47,068 nt of DNA from Chalciporus piperatus. Lineage: Eukaryota; Basidiomycota; Agaricomycetes; Boletales; Boletaceae. The stretch lies in NCBI GenBank assembly GCA_038093975.1, contig JBBPTG010000187.1, forward strand, positions 1-47,068, written 5' to 3'. Numbering within the stretch: the stretch's first letter is position 1; each line of letters begins with the position of its first letter. A model generated the notes under the pieces. That model was not told the DNA's origin. It searched no databases and was given only the letters and a program-made list of their open reading frames with translations. Positions 1 through 9,831 of the stretch are shown piece by piece. Position numbers and translations under genes: made by a program.

Positions 1-366
1 GTCTCAATCTTCTTGAGCTCGACGCGTACCCACTTGGCTTTGACGCCCGCGGGACCAATTCGGACTTCGACGGCCTGTGACAGGTTTAGGACGAGAATTC
101 ATGGCAATGAATGGCATCTACATACCCCTTTGACAGCCGCCTGAGGTCGATCTTTGGCGCCTGGGGGAATACCAGGATAGCCTGATTACCCCGGAAGTGA
201 CCCATTATTACCCACACCAAGTCCATGTGCGAGGTTCGAAAATTTCATCGAAGAGCAGAGCCGTCCAAGTAACCGAATGAACGAGTGGGAAGTTAAGAAC
301 ACGACAAGTGCCGGAGCACACGCAACTCACCGACTACAAAATCGACATTTGGGGGTGGTTGTAGGG
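1..366 (-). CDS. Partial conserved gene, possibly arrestin-like (cut by left edge)
   Basis: Three in-phase coding blocks run right to left. One ends at 331 and reads QPPPNVDFVVG. A 35-nt exon lies at 160-126 (AKDRPQAAVKG), and a third exon runs from 74 to the window edge (AVEVRIGPAGVKAKWVRVEL). Donors are GTGAGT after 331 and GTATGT after 126, and acceptors are CAG before 160 and 74, so phases match throughout. The pattern (a beta-strand-like opening block, then VEVRIG and KWVRVELKKIET) resembles the N-terminal part of fungal arrestin-like (ART/Rog family) trafficking adaptors, but I cannot confirm this from about 45 residues. The upstream exons and start codon were not located, and the 3' part is outside the window. 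The exon structure is well supported; the family name is tentative. Confidence 0.45.
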
Positions 367-808
367 CACTTTGATTGGAAAAATAGGATAGTCAAATTGA
401 AATAAGATGACAAGTGGAGAGAGATTGCACGTACATCCTAATGTTGGACATTTTTACTTTGCAAAATGGCTGGACACGTAGATCAAATAATTCAAGAGGT
501 GTGTGGCGCTCGAACGAACAGAGAAGAAGGAAGTTAGGAGGAAGCGCGAATAGAGAGTGGAACGAGCGGTGGGTGCGTTTGGAGGGAGCAAGGAAGATTC
601 AAGATGAATTCTGTTGGCAGATGGACAGTCACTCCCAGTGAAAAGTGGCTATGCCGAGTTATGTCCCTCTATGGTTTTATCTGTATTTAGCAATATTTAT
701 CTGTCCTTATCTGTCCTTATCTGTTTACACCAAAATGTCGATCACTCTGCCAATGCTGCAATGGCGCTGCAATGGCAATGTCAATGGAAGTAGCAGCACT
801 GCTGCCTC
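367..808. other. Non-coding stretch, left flank of the transposase gene
   Basis: No convincing coding frame is seen. It holds a short direct repeat of TATCTGTCCT (around 690-725) and a run of GCAATGGC-type repeats (around 750-790). It probably contains the 5' regions of the two divergent flanking genes and perhaps one end of the CACTA element. I searched for a CACTA-type terminus and did not find a convincing pair. Confidence 0.4.
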
Positions 809-817
809 GTGGACGGC

Positions 818-867
818 GTGTGTTTGGCATTGGCTGTAGAACAGTCTACAGCCAACGCCCAACACAC
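818..867. repeat. Near-perfect palindrome (hairpin), 23-bp arms, 4-bp loop
   Basis: The left arm 818-840 and right arm 845-867 are reverse complements with two mismatches. The loop 841-844 is ACAG. It sits just before the likely transposase start at 884 and would form a stable stem in DNA or RNA. It could be a transposon regulatory or subterminal element; its function is unknown. Confidence 0.75.
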
Positions 868-883
868 CTCTCTCTTACCGCTG

Positions 884-3800
884 ATGCATCCTCAGGATAC
901 AGCCACCCGCTTCAATTGTGTTTGCTCCGCACACAATTTTGGGCAGCCCCATGTAGTTTCTGCAGCGACTTGGTTTCGTCACCTAAAAGAAGCCAAGTCT
1001 AACGAGGAGCGGGAGCGTATGCAAGAAGCTAAACTTGCGCTACCGGGTGTAGATCCCTCTCGAAACCCCAAACCCAAAGGTATCACAGTGCGCAGACGTC
1101 CTGACGCCTCAAAACGGACATGTGAGTCAGAGAACGACCAGGCCGTACCAGGCCCGAGCAAGAGAGGACGTCAGCAGGTACATCTTCTCTTCTTGTTTCT
1201 TGTTTCTTACTTATGCAACTACTCGCATTCGTCAATTAGAATGACACCCCGCCACCACCATCTCCTGGCCCACCATCCCCCTTCCTTCCTGGTCATTCCC
1301 CCTCTCGTGAACCTTCTGAGGAGCGTCGTTACCCTTCTCGTTCACCCTCGCAAGAGCAACATCCATTTTCTCGTGAACCTTCGGAGCCGCGTCGTTCCCC
1401 TTCTCGCGAACCCTCGGAAGAGCGTCCCCCACCCCCTCGTTCCCCTTCTCGTGAACCCTCGGAAGAGCGTCCCCCACCTCCCAATCACCGCATCGTTTAC
1501 CAGCGGAGACCTCGTCCAGAGATTGATATCGACGAGCTTAGTAATGCTGCCCGATTCCTACCGCTGATAAACACGATGGAGTTTGTCAAACAAATTCGAA
1601 ACGCATCTCTTTTTGATCCCACTGCCAAGCTAAGCGACGTCGCTTTGGAACGGCTTCGCAACCCACCCAATGTCCCCTTGATCATAGATAGCCCTGGAAT
1701 CAGACACAGCATCTCCACATACCTTGCGCTCGAGCACTCATCTCAAACAGCATACGAAACCATTTGCCGTTCGACTAAATCTCAGTTCCCGGATGCCCCC
1801 GGCGTTCACGACATTCTTAGCTTCCATCGAGTCGAGCAGATACTCGGTGCCTATACCGGTATTGAAGCGATCCACCACGACATGTGCCCGGACACGTGTA
1901 TCGCTTTTACGGGTCCTTTCAGTAACTTAGACAAATGTCCTCACTGTGACCTCTCTCGCTGGAATGAAGCCAAGTTACAGGGATCCAACGGCCGCATCAA
2001 GGTACCTGCGCAACAATTCACTACGATTCCAATCGGACCCCAGCTCCAAGCGCGCACTCGAAACCCAGAAAGTGCGCGTGATATGCGATATCTTTGGGAA
2101 CGCACACAGGCTATATTAGATAACATCCGCCAATCAAACGGAGCTATTCCCATCATCGACGACATCATTATGGGCTGGGACTTTCTGGGAGCAGTTTTAG
2201 ACGGCGACATCAAAGAGCGCGACATCGTTCTGATGGTTTCCCTTGACGGTGCTCAGTTATACGATAGTAAAGAATCGGATTGTTGGATCTACATATGGAT
2301 TATCCTGAACCTATCTCCCAACACACGTTACCGCAAAGTCAATGTCCTTCCTGGCGGTTTCATACCTGGTCCCAACAAGCCGAAGAACGTCGATTCCTTC
2401 TTATTTCCAGGTTTCCATCATCTCGGCGCCATTCAGAATGAAGGCCTTCCCATGTGGGATCCTCTCACAAACTCCCGCTACATATCTGACCTCTATCTCA
2501 TGTTCACAACTGCCGATGGTCCCGGCCTCGTTTATTGGGATGGGATGGTTGGCCACAGTGGGAAAAATGGTTGCCGTCTCTACTGTGGCGTCCTGGGACG
2601 ACGCAAAGACGGTGCCAATCACTACTATCCAGCCTTGTTATGCCCACGCGATCACGTTGTTCCGGGATCAGACCATCCCGACGTAGATGTTTTTGAAGTC
2701 CCGCAAGGAGGGTCAGCTGGATATGCAGAGAACCTTATGAAGATCATATCTGTCGGAAACCAAACTCAATGGGATAGGACGAAAACGCTGACCGGCCTCA
2801 CTAAGCCCCCACTTATCCTCGGTCTCCGACCCCCTCGATCCCTCGGTGTTCCCCTCTGTATGACTACTGACATAATGCATCTCGCCGGCAACCTTTCCGA
2901 TCTCCTCATCTCACTCTGGCGCGGTTCCAATATTGACGCCACTGGAACAGATGATAAATCCACCTGGGACTGGGCAGTTCTCCGAGACCAAGCTATCTGG
3001 ATTCGTCACGGCGCCGCTGTAGAGAAAACTGGCAGTTACCTGCCAGGTTCTTTCGACCGTAAACCACGCAACATCGCAGAGAAAATCAACACGCAGTACA
3101 AAACTTGGGAATTCCAGCTATATACATTCGGATACGCACCTATCCTTCTCTACGACATCTTACCGCTCCAATACTGGACTCACTTTTGCAAGCTCGTTCG
3201 AGGATTCCAACTTGTTTGTCAGCACTCGCTCACTCAAGAGCAGCTTCAAGAAGCGCACGCTCTCTTGTGTACATGGGAACTCGAGTTCGAGACGACATAC
3301 TATCAACTAAGACATGACCGTACTCACTTTGTACGACCCGCCGTCCATCAAGTCGTTCATTTAGTTCCCGAGATCGTCCAAAAAGGCCCGCCCATATGCT
3401 ATGCCCAATGGACCATGGAGCGCACGATAGGAAACCTTGGACAGGAGATCAGACAGCCATTACATCCATACGCTAATCTTGCACGAGAGGGAGTACGAAG
3501 ATGTAGAGTTAATGCCTTGATATCCATTCTCCCCGAGCTCAATCCTTCGACGGCACCCGAGTCCAATGGCCAGGATCTAGGCGATGGCTATGCGCTTCTT
3601 CGCAAGCGAGCCAAATATCCTAGCCTTCCCGATCCAACTGTCGCCGGGTGTATTGCTCCCTTCCTCGCTCCTGGACAGGATATGCCTCGAATCACTCGAT
3701 GGGCGCGTTTACAGTTACCTAACGGACAGAGGGCCCGCTCGTTCTGGCGTGAGTCACTCATCTCGCCCAATAAACTTCGAGTCTCTCGCAATGTGAAGGT

Positions 3801-4239
3801 ATGTTGCGTGGTTCTCATTGCTGGTATAACTCTAACTGTCTTGCAGTTTGAACAAGACGGCAAGATTCGTTGTGGTGAAGTTCAATTTTTCACTCAAGTC
3901 TCGGTTAGAAACAATGACGGAAATTATGTTTTCCGTAATATCGCCATCATACGCCCATACTCCGAACCACATCCGGTATTACTCAAACTTTCCTCTCAAG
4001 TCCTTGCTGCTTCGAGTCTGCTAGAGGATACCACTGCAATAGATGTCAAGACTATTTGCAGTGTCGTAGCTATGATACCTATCAATATTACGCTACCGCA
4101 CACGGACGTAGAGGTAGCTCGGTTCTGTATGCTTGAGCGTCCTGGTTTTAGTATATCTGACTTTGGAGTACCTTACAATGCTCGGGACGAGGACGAGGAC
4201 GAAGACGGGGAGGCTGACATGGACGACGCTGTAGAGTAG
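884..4239 (+). CDS. Tnp2-type CACTA (En/Spm) transposase
   Basis: Joined exons 884-1177, 1240-3798 and 3847-4239 give about 1081 residues. Introns are 1178-1239 and 3799-3846, both GT-AG and phase 0. The second is 48 nt with no stop, so the frame stays open if it is retained. The N-terminus has a Cys/His patch (FNCVCSAHNF...H), then a PSREPSEER-type repeat linker, then the Tnp2 core. The core includes a zinc-knuckle-like CPHCDLSRW and three candidate acidic catalytic residues: D434 in SLDGAQLYD, D642 in MTTDIMHL and E825 in QWTMERTIGNL (triad assignment inferred). The tail is Asp/Glu-rich. Such proteins cut and paste CACTA elements and are abundant in Agaricomycetes. An in-frame ATG at 809 is possible, but 884 is nearer the first Cys motif. 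The frame is intact, so it may be active. No CACTA terminal repeats were identified. Confidence 0.85.
1303..1490 (+). repeat. Degenerate tandem repeat coding SPSREPSEER units
   Basis: Four to five imperfect copies of a 30-50-bp unit containing CCTTCTCGTGAACCCTCGGA lie in the 5' part of exon 2 of the transposase. They encode a low-complexity Ser/Arg/Glu/Pro linker between the Cys/His patch and the transposase core. Confidence 0.7.
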
Positions 4240-4275
4240 CGTACGATACACTTGATTTACATCTACTCGAGTACA

Positions 4276-5092
4276 CTATGCCAATCGCAATCGCTTCACA
4301 TACTTCTCTCTAATCTCTTCGCGCGATACCTGCCGCTTTCCGCTCTCGATTGCAATTTGAGATGTCTCAAATGGACGTACGAGATACTTTGCCGAAGATC
4401 GAGGTACGCGAACCGAAGTGGGATCGGGAACAGTGAGTAAGCGGCATGGTAAGATGGGGCAACTACAATATAAGCTCAGTCGTCAGAACTTGAACTTCAC
4501 GCGCACGTTTCGAGATTAAACTCACCTGATGGCTTGATCGAGATCTGCTGCTGTGATTTGGACTTGCTCTGAGTCGTCTTCGAGCTTGATTGGATCAGGG
4601 ATCTCGAGTTTGACATGCATATTTTCTTCCTCTTTGACATCTGCCACTGGATCCACCGTGTTGTCGGTTTGGGTTTGCCTATCGGGCATGTCAGTGGGCG
4701 TGTCATATGGCTAAAGTAGTTACCTGCACTGTATTTGTTTCAACCCTGTTTTTCTTCACACGGAGAACAATTTTCTATGAGAGAGGTCAATTGAGGGTTC
4801 GTATAGTACTAATGATCTAGACTCACCTTATGTCCAGGCTTCTGCACATCGAGCACGAACGTGTATAGGTCCCATGCAGAGACAATGTCCTCGATATCAA
4901 GGACAACGACTTCTTCGGACATATGAATCACCGGCGCTTTTAGGATAATCGGTAAACCCTCGAGGAGCGACATATTGACAGAGATGGCTACGCGTACTGT
5001 AACGCCAACTTGAAGCTGTACGGCATTTCCCAGCGGAGTTAGGTGGTACTGTATATTCCCTGTCGTACCCTTCCATGTACACTTTGGCTACA
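4276..5092 (-). CDS. Unresolved minus-strand gene between two transposon-associated genes
   Basis: Coding-looking blocks occur on the minus strand, delimited by good splice sites. Block A (about 5092-4827) includes YHLTPLGNAVQLQVGVTVRV and SEEVVVLDIEDIVSAWDLYT. Block B is 4774-4724, block C 4678-4526 (acidic, VKLEIPDPIKLEDDSEQ) and block D 4462-4276, which ends in a basic tail (EIREKYVKRLRLA) and a TAG stop. Joins A-B and C-D are in phase. B-C is out of phase with the visible sites, so either a splice site was missed or the gene is broken. No start codon was found; an upstream exon would overlap the plus-strand gene at 5133. I do not recognise the family. Confidence 0.35.
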
Positions 5093-5132
5093 TACTCATC
5101 CTTCCTGTACATATTTCGCCGCTTCAGTCAAA

Positions 5133-7282
5133 ATGAACACTTCAAATACCTTTGACTTCTCTGCTTTTAATCGTGTAAACCCTTCTTACTCTACTAATAC
5201 TCACGCGCTCGGCTATAGTGTCATTCCTGCTGGCTTCATTTCAGATGACAACGAGGTACCTGGACACAGCAACCCCATATTCTCAGTACCTAATCACCAT
5301 CACACGCTGTCACAGGTAAGTTTATTTTGAGTGGTTGAAGTCATCAACTTATCTCCACTATTAGGGCGCATACATGCAGGAGATAGCGTGCCTGAAAGAT
5401 CAATGTAAAGCACTCGAATTGCAATTGGCCAAAACTACAACCGAACGCGATACCCTCCAGTATGTGTCCTATTTTTGCTACTTATCATATCTCTGAAAGC
5501 CTTTACGTCAGAGCCTTGTTCGACAAGTTGTCTACAGGATTAAAAACCAACACCAGTAACGAATTGCCCCAGTCTGCGCAGTACCCGAATGTACGCTTCT
5601 GGCTCCAAGCGGATTTCGCCGCATATGCCCAGTCGGCCGAGGCCTTGAGCAACAAGGGATGGAAGTTTGCATGTATCGAAGACTCGAAAGGTATTCAAAT
5701 CTCAAAGGCAACTCTTCGATCGCTTCGCTTGAGGCTGCGCGCGATATGGCGAGATCTTGGACTTCGCAAGCTGGCGCCGAGAACTTGGACCAAGGCTACC
5801 TTAACCGCACGGGACTACGTTTTGGAGAATATGTACAAGACTTACGCATTCCTCACCCTGGGCGAAAATGATTGGAAGCTCGACTACATCTGTTCCCTCG
5901 ACTATCCGAACTGGGTACGAAAGAACCTGGACGAGCAGGGCAATCTGAAAATGGTCAAGGAAGAGGACGACTTGGAATCCGACGGCGAGGGCGAGTCGAA
6001 CCGTGGCAATAAAAAGCGTAAATCCAAGGGCGGACTCAAGTCAGAAGGACGGGAAAAGAAACTGAAAGGTAAGCGGTCTACCTCGATGGACATCGTGTGT
6101 TGACTCCATTCAGTTTTCGACGAACGTATTCTTGAGGATCTCATCATTATGGACCTAGACTCAAAGGAAGGTATATCCACTCCCACTACACCAACGATCG
6201 CTTCGATCCCCTCTACGAGCACGAGCGACCGCATACCTGAGAGCGGATTCTCGTCGCCAACGATCACTTCGATCCCTTCGATCCCTTCGATCCCTTCGAC
6301 GACCGCGAGCGGCTGTGCATCGCCAACGATCCCTTCGACTCCTCCCATCTCCGAGAGCGGATTCTCGTCGCCAACGATCGCTTCAACACCGCCCACGACC
6401 GACAGCGGCTGTCCATCGCCAGCTCTCTCTTCAACTCCCCCCATCACCGAGGATGGCAACTCTCCCCAAGGCTCGGAAATGATCGCTTCAACACCGCCCA
6501 CGACCGACAGCGGCTATCCATCGCAAGCTCTCGCTTTGACTCCTTCCATCACCGAGGATGGCAACTCTCCCCAAGGCTCGGAAACGATCGATTCAACTCC
6601 CATCACAGCAGAGGGCTCGTCGCCTGCAAGTACTTCGACTGAGAACAGAAACATCGAATTGCCGCCTGCAATTGCCAGTGCCAGTTCGACTTCCCTCATG
6701 ATCGCTCCCACGTCAAACGAAGACCTTGGCACTATTACTATACTCAACCCACTGTAAGTAACACAGCATATCTCGTATGTATGCTGACATGTTTGTCAGT
6801 GGAGCGCTCTCGAAGTCTTCACTCAACATCAAGACACCAGTCTTGCCGCCCATACCAGTGTCAGCCAAAGGAGTTGATACCAAGAAGGACCCCGAGGGCG
6901 AAGGAAAGCGCACGAAAGAGGGCCCAAAGCGCAAGTTCCGGCCAGGGAATACCAAGACCGCATAGTAAGAAATTCCATCTGACGTATCCTCCTACTGACG
7001 TCCATGTGTTCAGCAACCTTTGCGGATGGCGTTGGGTTAAACAGGTGAACGAAAGGGGAACGAGGGAAGAGTTCCGAGCGTACTGGGACCAGCTCAGCGC
7101 CGCACAAAGAGATGTGAGTATGTTAATCCTTTCATTTCTCTCGCTAATACATTCGAGCCAGGCATATAAGAAAGAATTATCGGTATTGGTAAGTGCGCAT
7201 ATCATGTTATGACGCAAGCTAACGAGATTATATTGATAAGAACGACTGGAATGATGACGCCTTCAATGGCGAGATGTATTAG
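5133..7282 (+). CDS. Transposon-associated-looking protein with coiled coil, STP repeats and HMG-like tail
   Basis: Eight exons join cleanly (5133-5315, 5365-5459, 5512-6068, 6114-6753, 6800-6964, 7014-7113, 7162-7188, 7241-7282) to 602 residues. There is an N-terminal low-complexity part, then a short coiled coil (LKDQCKALELQLAKTTTERD), then a conserved-looking globular block with WLQADFAAYAQSAEALSNKG and LDYPNWVRKNLDEQGN. An acidic/basic linker (KKRKSKGG) follows, then a Ser/Thr/Pro repeat region (about residues 285-490). The C-terminus WRWVKQVNERG...EFRAYWDQLSAAQRDAYKKE has the W, F-x-YW, QR and Y spacing of an HMG-box-like helix pair. Function is unknown; nuclear DNA binding is a reasonable inference. 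It lies 0.9 kb downstream of the Tnp2 gene in the same orientation and may be an accessory gene of the same element. Confidence 0.7.
6176..6625 (+). repeat. Tandem repeat region encoding Ser/Thr/Pro-rich units
   Basis: There are nested repeats. A 9-bp unit (TCGATCCCT type) is repeated around 6262-6300. Longer units of roughly 60-120 bp are built from TCGCCAACGATCGCTTC and ACCGAGGATGGCAACTC modules. All stay in frame inside exon 4 of the 5133-7282 gene. Expect length polymorphism between strains. Confidence 0.8.
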
Positions 7283-7930
7283 AGACGACACCATCACTAT
7301 CAACCTAGACGGACGCACGTATGCCGGATGTTCTGCTGCAGGGACTCGCGTCTTTACGTTTCTGAGCTACGTATGTTTATTTCCTTCGCTTTCCGTGTCT
7401 TCCTTCACTAGCTTCGCTTTCGGATCGATTTCTGTATTTTTTTCGCTTTCGTGTACCCTGCTAGAGCGCTGTATTTCGAATGCCGTGTATTACAATGCCT
7501 GTTGCTAATATCATATGTGGACATTTGTGAGCATAAAATGTGTGAGTAATGCTACAGAATGCGGACAGATGGGAGCAGATATTATATAATGTGATTTGAG
7601 CGCGATATCATATCAGCGATATCGGATTCTGCTGTATTATGGTTTCGCAATGAAAAACATAAGAAAATAGATGAAACCAGCTCCCGCCATGCATTGCACT
7701 CTCATTCTGTGCGAGAAACATGGCTGGATCTGATACTGTATGTAAAACCGATCACACAGTTAAAAATCATACAAAACCATTTGTGGACATACTCGGACAT
7801 AGCCAATTCTCACTGGGAGTCACTGCAGACCGTGGTGGGCCCGCCGCACTGCCACATCGACCGTTTCGTCGCGATCGAGCGACAGACCTCGAACACTTCG
7901 AACGAGTGTTCGCGCGGAGACCGGAAACAG
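7283..7930. other. AT-rich non-coding stretch
   Basis: This is the 3' flank of the preceding gene. It is AT-rich with no sustained reading frame or recognisable RNA, and it ends at the target-site duplication of the Harbinger-like element. Confidence 0.5.
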
Positions 7931-8108
7931 TAAGGGCCCGTTCGGCAGCCCTCGTTTTGCGTCCGTTTCGTTTCGTTTTGCTCCGTTTTGAGTTCCCACC
8001 ATTTTTTGGCGCTGTGACGCTTGTGTGACGCCTACCAATAATGGAAAAACAGTATGACATCTGAGTGCGGAATTTCTCAACGGCGTGCAGCGCCAACCAC
8101 ACCAATAG

Positions 8109-8127
8109 CCCTAACCCTAATCCTAAC
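8109..8127. repeat. Interstitial telomere-like repeat (CCCTAA orientation)
   Basis: Two perfect CCCTAA units are followed by TCCTAAC and then degenerate C-rich traces (CCTAAACC, CACCCTAC) to about 8185. The repeat lies in the left subterminal arm of the Harbinger-like element. Confidence 0.8.
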
Positions 8128-8894
8128 TTGATATTCCTAAACCTCACCCTACTTTCAATACCCACTAAACCTCATCCTATCCTTAGGTAGTTGGTTTGAG
8201 TTGATTGTTTTATTTTATACATCATTTGGCTGGAGAAATGTGTAAGCATATTGATGAAATGGGATGGTCATAGCTTGTCGGAGTTCAAAGTCATAGTATA
8301 TATATATTATTCCTGGACCCGAAAGTGGTCCAGGTCTCACTTTCAAAATTGTGCGTCCACTGATGGGATGTCGGTCCGGATTACCGTCTTTGTCAGCGAC
8401 GAAACCCCTTTTTCAAAGCTTGTATTCTTGTTGCTCCACAGCTCTCCTCTCCCTCCATCGTGTTGACTAGGACTGTTGTTGCCTTCATCTCACTGTTTGC
8501 TCCGTATCCTGACCGTCAATGAGTTGCCCTTCGTGATTTTGTCTGTGTGATCTGACATAGGTACTACCACTGCTGTGTTCAGCATCATAGTAATTACAGT
8601 AATTACTTGGATGATTCCAGCCTGCCAGAGACCTGGCGAACAATAAAATGTGAATGTGACAAAATTTAGATGCCCCCCATGGCCCCATTCATTGTTACAG
8701 TTGCAACGAGGGCATGTTGAACTGCGAGTCTGGCGGCGGGTCCAGGGTTGCCCGGAGGGCCGTTGAATTTTAAAAGAGTTCATTGAATACCACAGCATCA
8801 GAATCTTCTGAATATAATATAATAAATTGCCTGGACTTGTTAGACACACCTTGTTGGGTCTCGTCTACCATCTCATTCGCCACCATACTGTCAG

Positions 8895-8960
8895 GTTGGG
8901 GTTTAGGGGTTATTTGGGGTCAATCACATCTACTATACATTAGAGTTAGGGTTAGGGTTA
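8895..8960. repeat. Interstitial telomere-like repeat (TTAGGG orientation)
   Basis: A perfect stretch TTAGGGTTAGGGTTA lies at 8946-8960, with degenerate GGGGTTTAGGGG and TTTGGGG traces just upstream. It is the mirror image of the CCCTAA tract in the left arm, so both telomere-like tracts are part of the element's inverted structure. Confidence 0.8.
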
Positions 8961-9123
8961 TTGGGGAAGCACTGGTTCGGCGCTGCGCGCCGCTGGGGTT
9001 ATTTTGAACTCAGACGTCGTTCCATATATGGCAGGCGTGACAATGTTCAAACGGGTGGGAACTCAAAACGGAGCAAAACGAAACGAAACGGACGCAAAAC
9101 GAGGGCTGCCGAACGGGCCCTAA

Positions 9124-9831
9124 CGAACAGTCACCAGACTAGCTCCCATCCGCCCGTGTGCTCGCCGCCATGTGCAGGCACTTGGCAGGGCTTCTCCCTC
9201 AGGCCCAGACAAGTATTTCCCCTCTTTCCCCCGTGCATATCCAGGGTTGTATACTTTAATCTCAAGTTATCACAAAGCAGTCGGTATATTCGTGCTCGAA
9301 GTGTACTTTCTACCACAGTGCAGCTCTCGGTAGGAAAAATAAAGAAATCGCAAAATCAAGGATAGTATATTCCAGTAGAGGTTTAGAAAACGGACGAGGA
9401 AAAGAGTGTTGATTCGTTGATACATCCAACGACGTTGAAAGCGCTTTCCACAAGAAAACTCCAATGGCCAAACAGGCGAGGCACGAAAACGAGAAAATGA
9501 GTGTGGTATCCTGTGTATGAGTACTGCTAGCTTGATCGTCGAAGAACGGTGCACTGGAAAACAAAAACAAAAAGTCATGCAAGCCTTCGGGAAAAAGGCA
9601 CGGGGAAGGAATTACGAATTCTTTGTGTCACATGGAGATTAGTGTCCTGCAACAAGTCGGACGGGAATGGAAAGAATAATAGATGGTGCTATTGTTGCAG
9701 CGTGAGGTCAGGTAACCACAAAAACAGAGCGAAAGAGGATCGTCGTATCGGTCGTCGTTAACGTCTGTCTGCAGCGGACAAAGCGGGGGGATAGCAGAAA
9801 GCGTGTGGTCGAGGGGAGAAAAAAGGAGCAC
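9124..9831. other. Intergenic stretch, 3' side of the BTB/CAP-Gly gene
   Basis: No coding frame with splice support was found. It likely carries the 3' UTR of the minus-strand gene ending at 9832. Confidence 0.4.

Larger units (their letters stand above)
7934..9120. mobile_element. Non-autonomous PIF/Harbinger-like element (MITE, 1187 bp)
   Basis: Outer inverted repeats at 7934-8000 and 9054-9120 are 67 bp and identical. They start GGGCCCGTTCGGCA, close to the Tourist/PIF-Harbinger terminus. The insertion is flanked by the trinucleotide TAA at 7931-7933 and 9121-9123, the TWA-type duplication known for that superfamily. Imperfect similarity between the two arms continues inward to about 8127 and 8946 (for example CACGCCT..CCA..TATGGAA and GCGTGCAGCGCC versus GCGCGCAGCGCC), giving arms of roughly 190 bp. 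The interior has no ORF above about 130 codons and no transposase signature, so mobilisation would need a transposase elsewhere. Perfect outer arms suggest recent activity. Confidence 0.85.

Noticed and set aside
6200..6750. 199-codon minus-strand ORF with VEGIEAIVGD repeats
   Set aside because: It is the antisense shadow of the tandem repeat in exon 4 of the 5133-7282 gene.
8109..8127. True chromosome end or telomere fusion point
   Set aside because: The telomere-like tracts are short, in mirrored orientation, and lie inside the inverted arms of a transposon flanked by ordinary genes.
8130..8940. Interior ORFs of 70-120 codons in the Harbinger-like element
   Set aside because: No DDE, Myb or other domain and low-complexity translation; the element is treated as non-autonomous.
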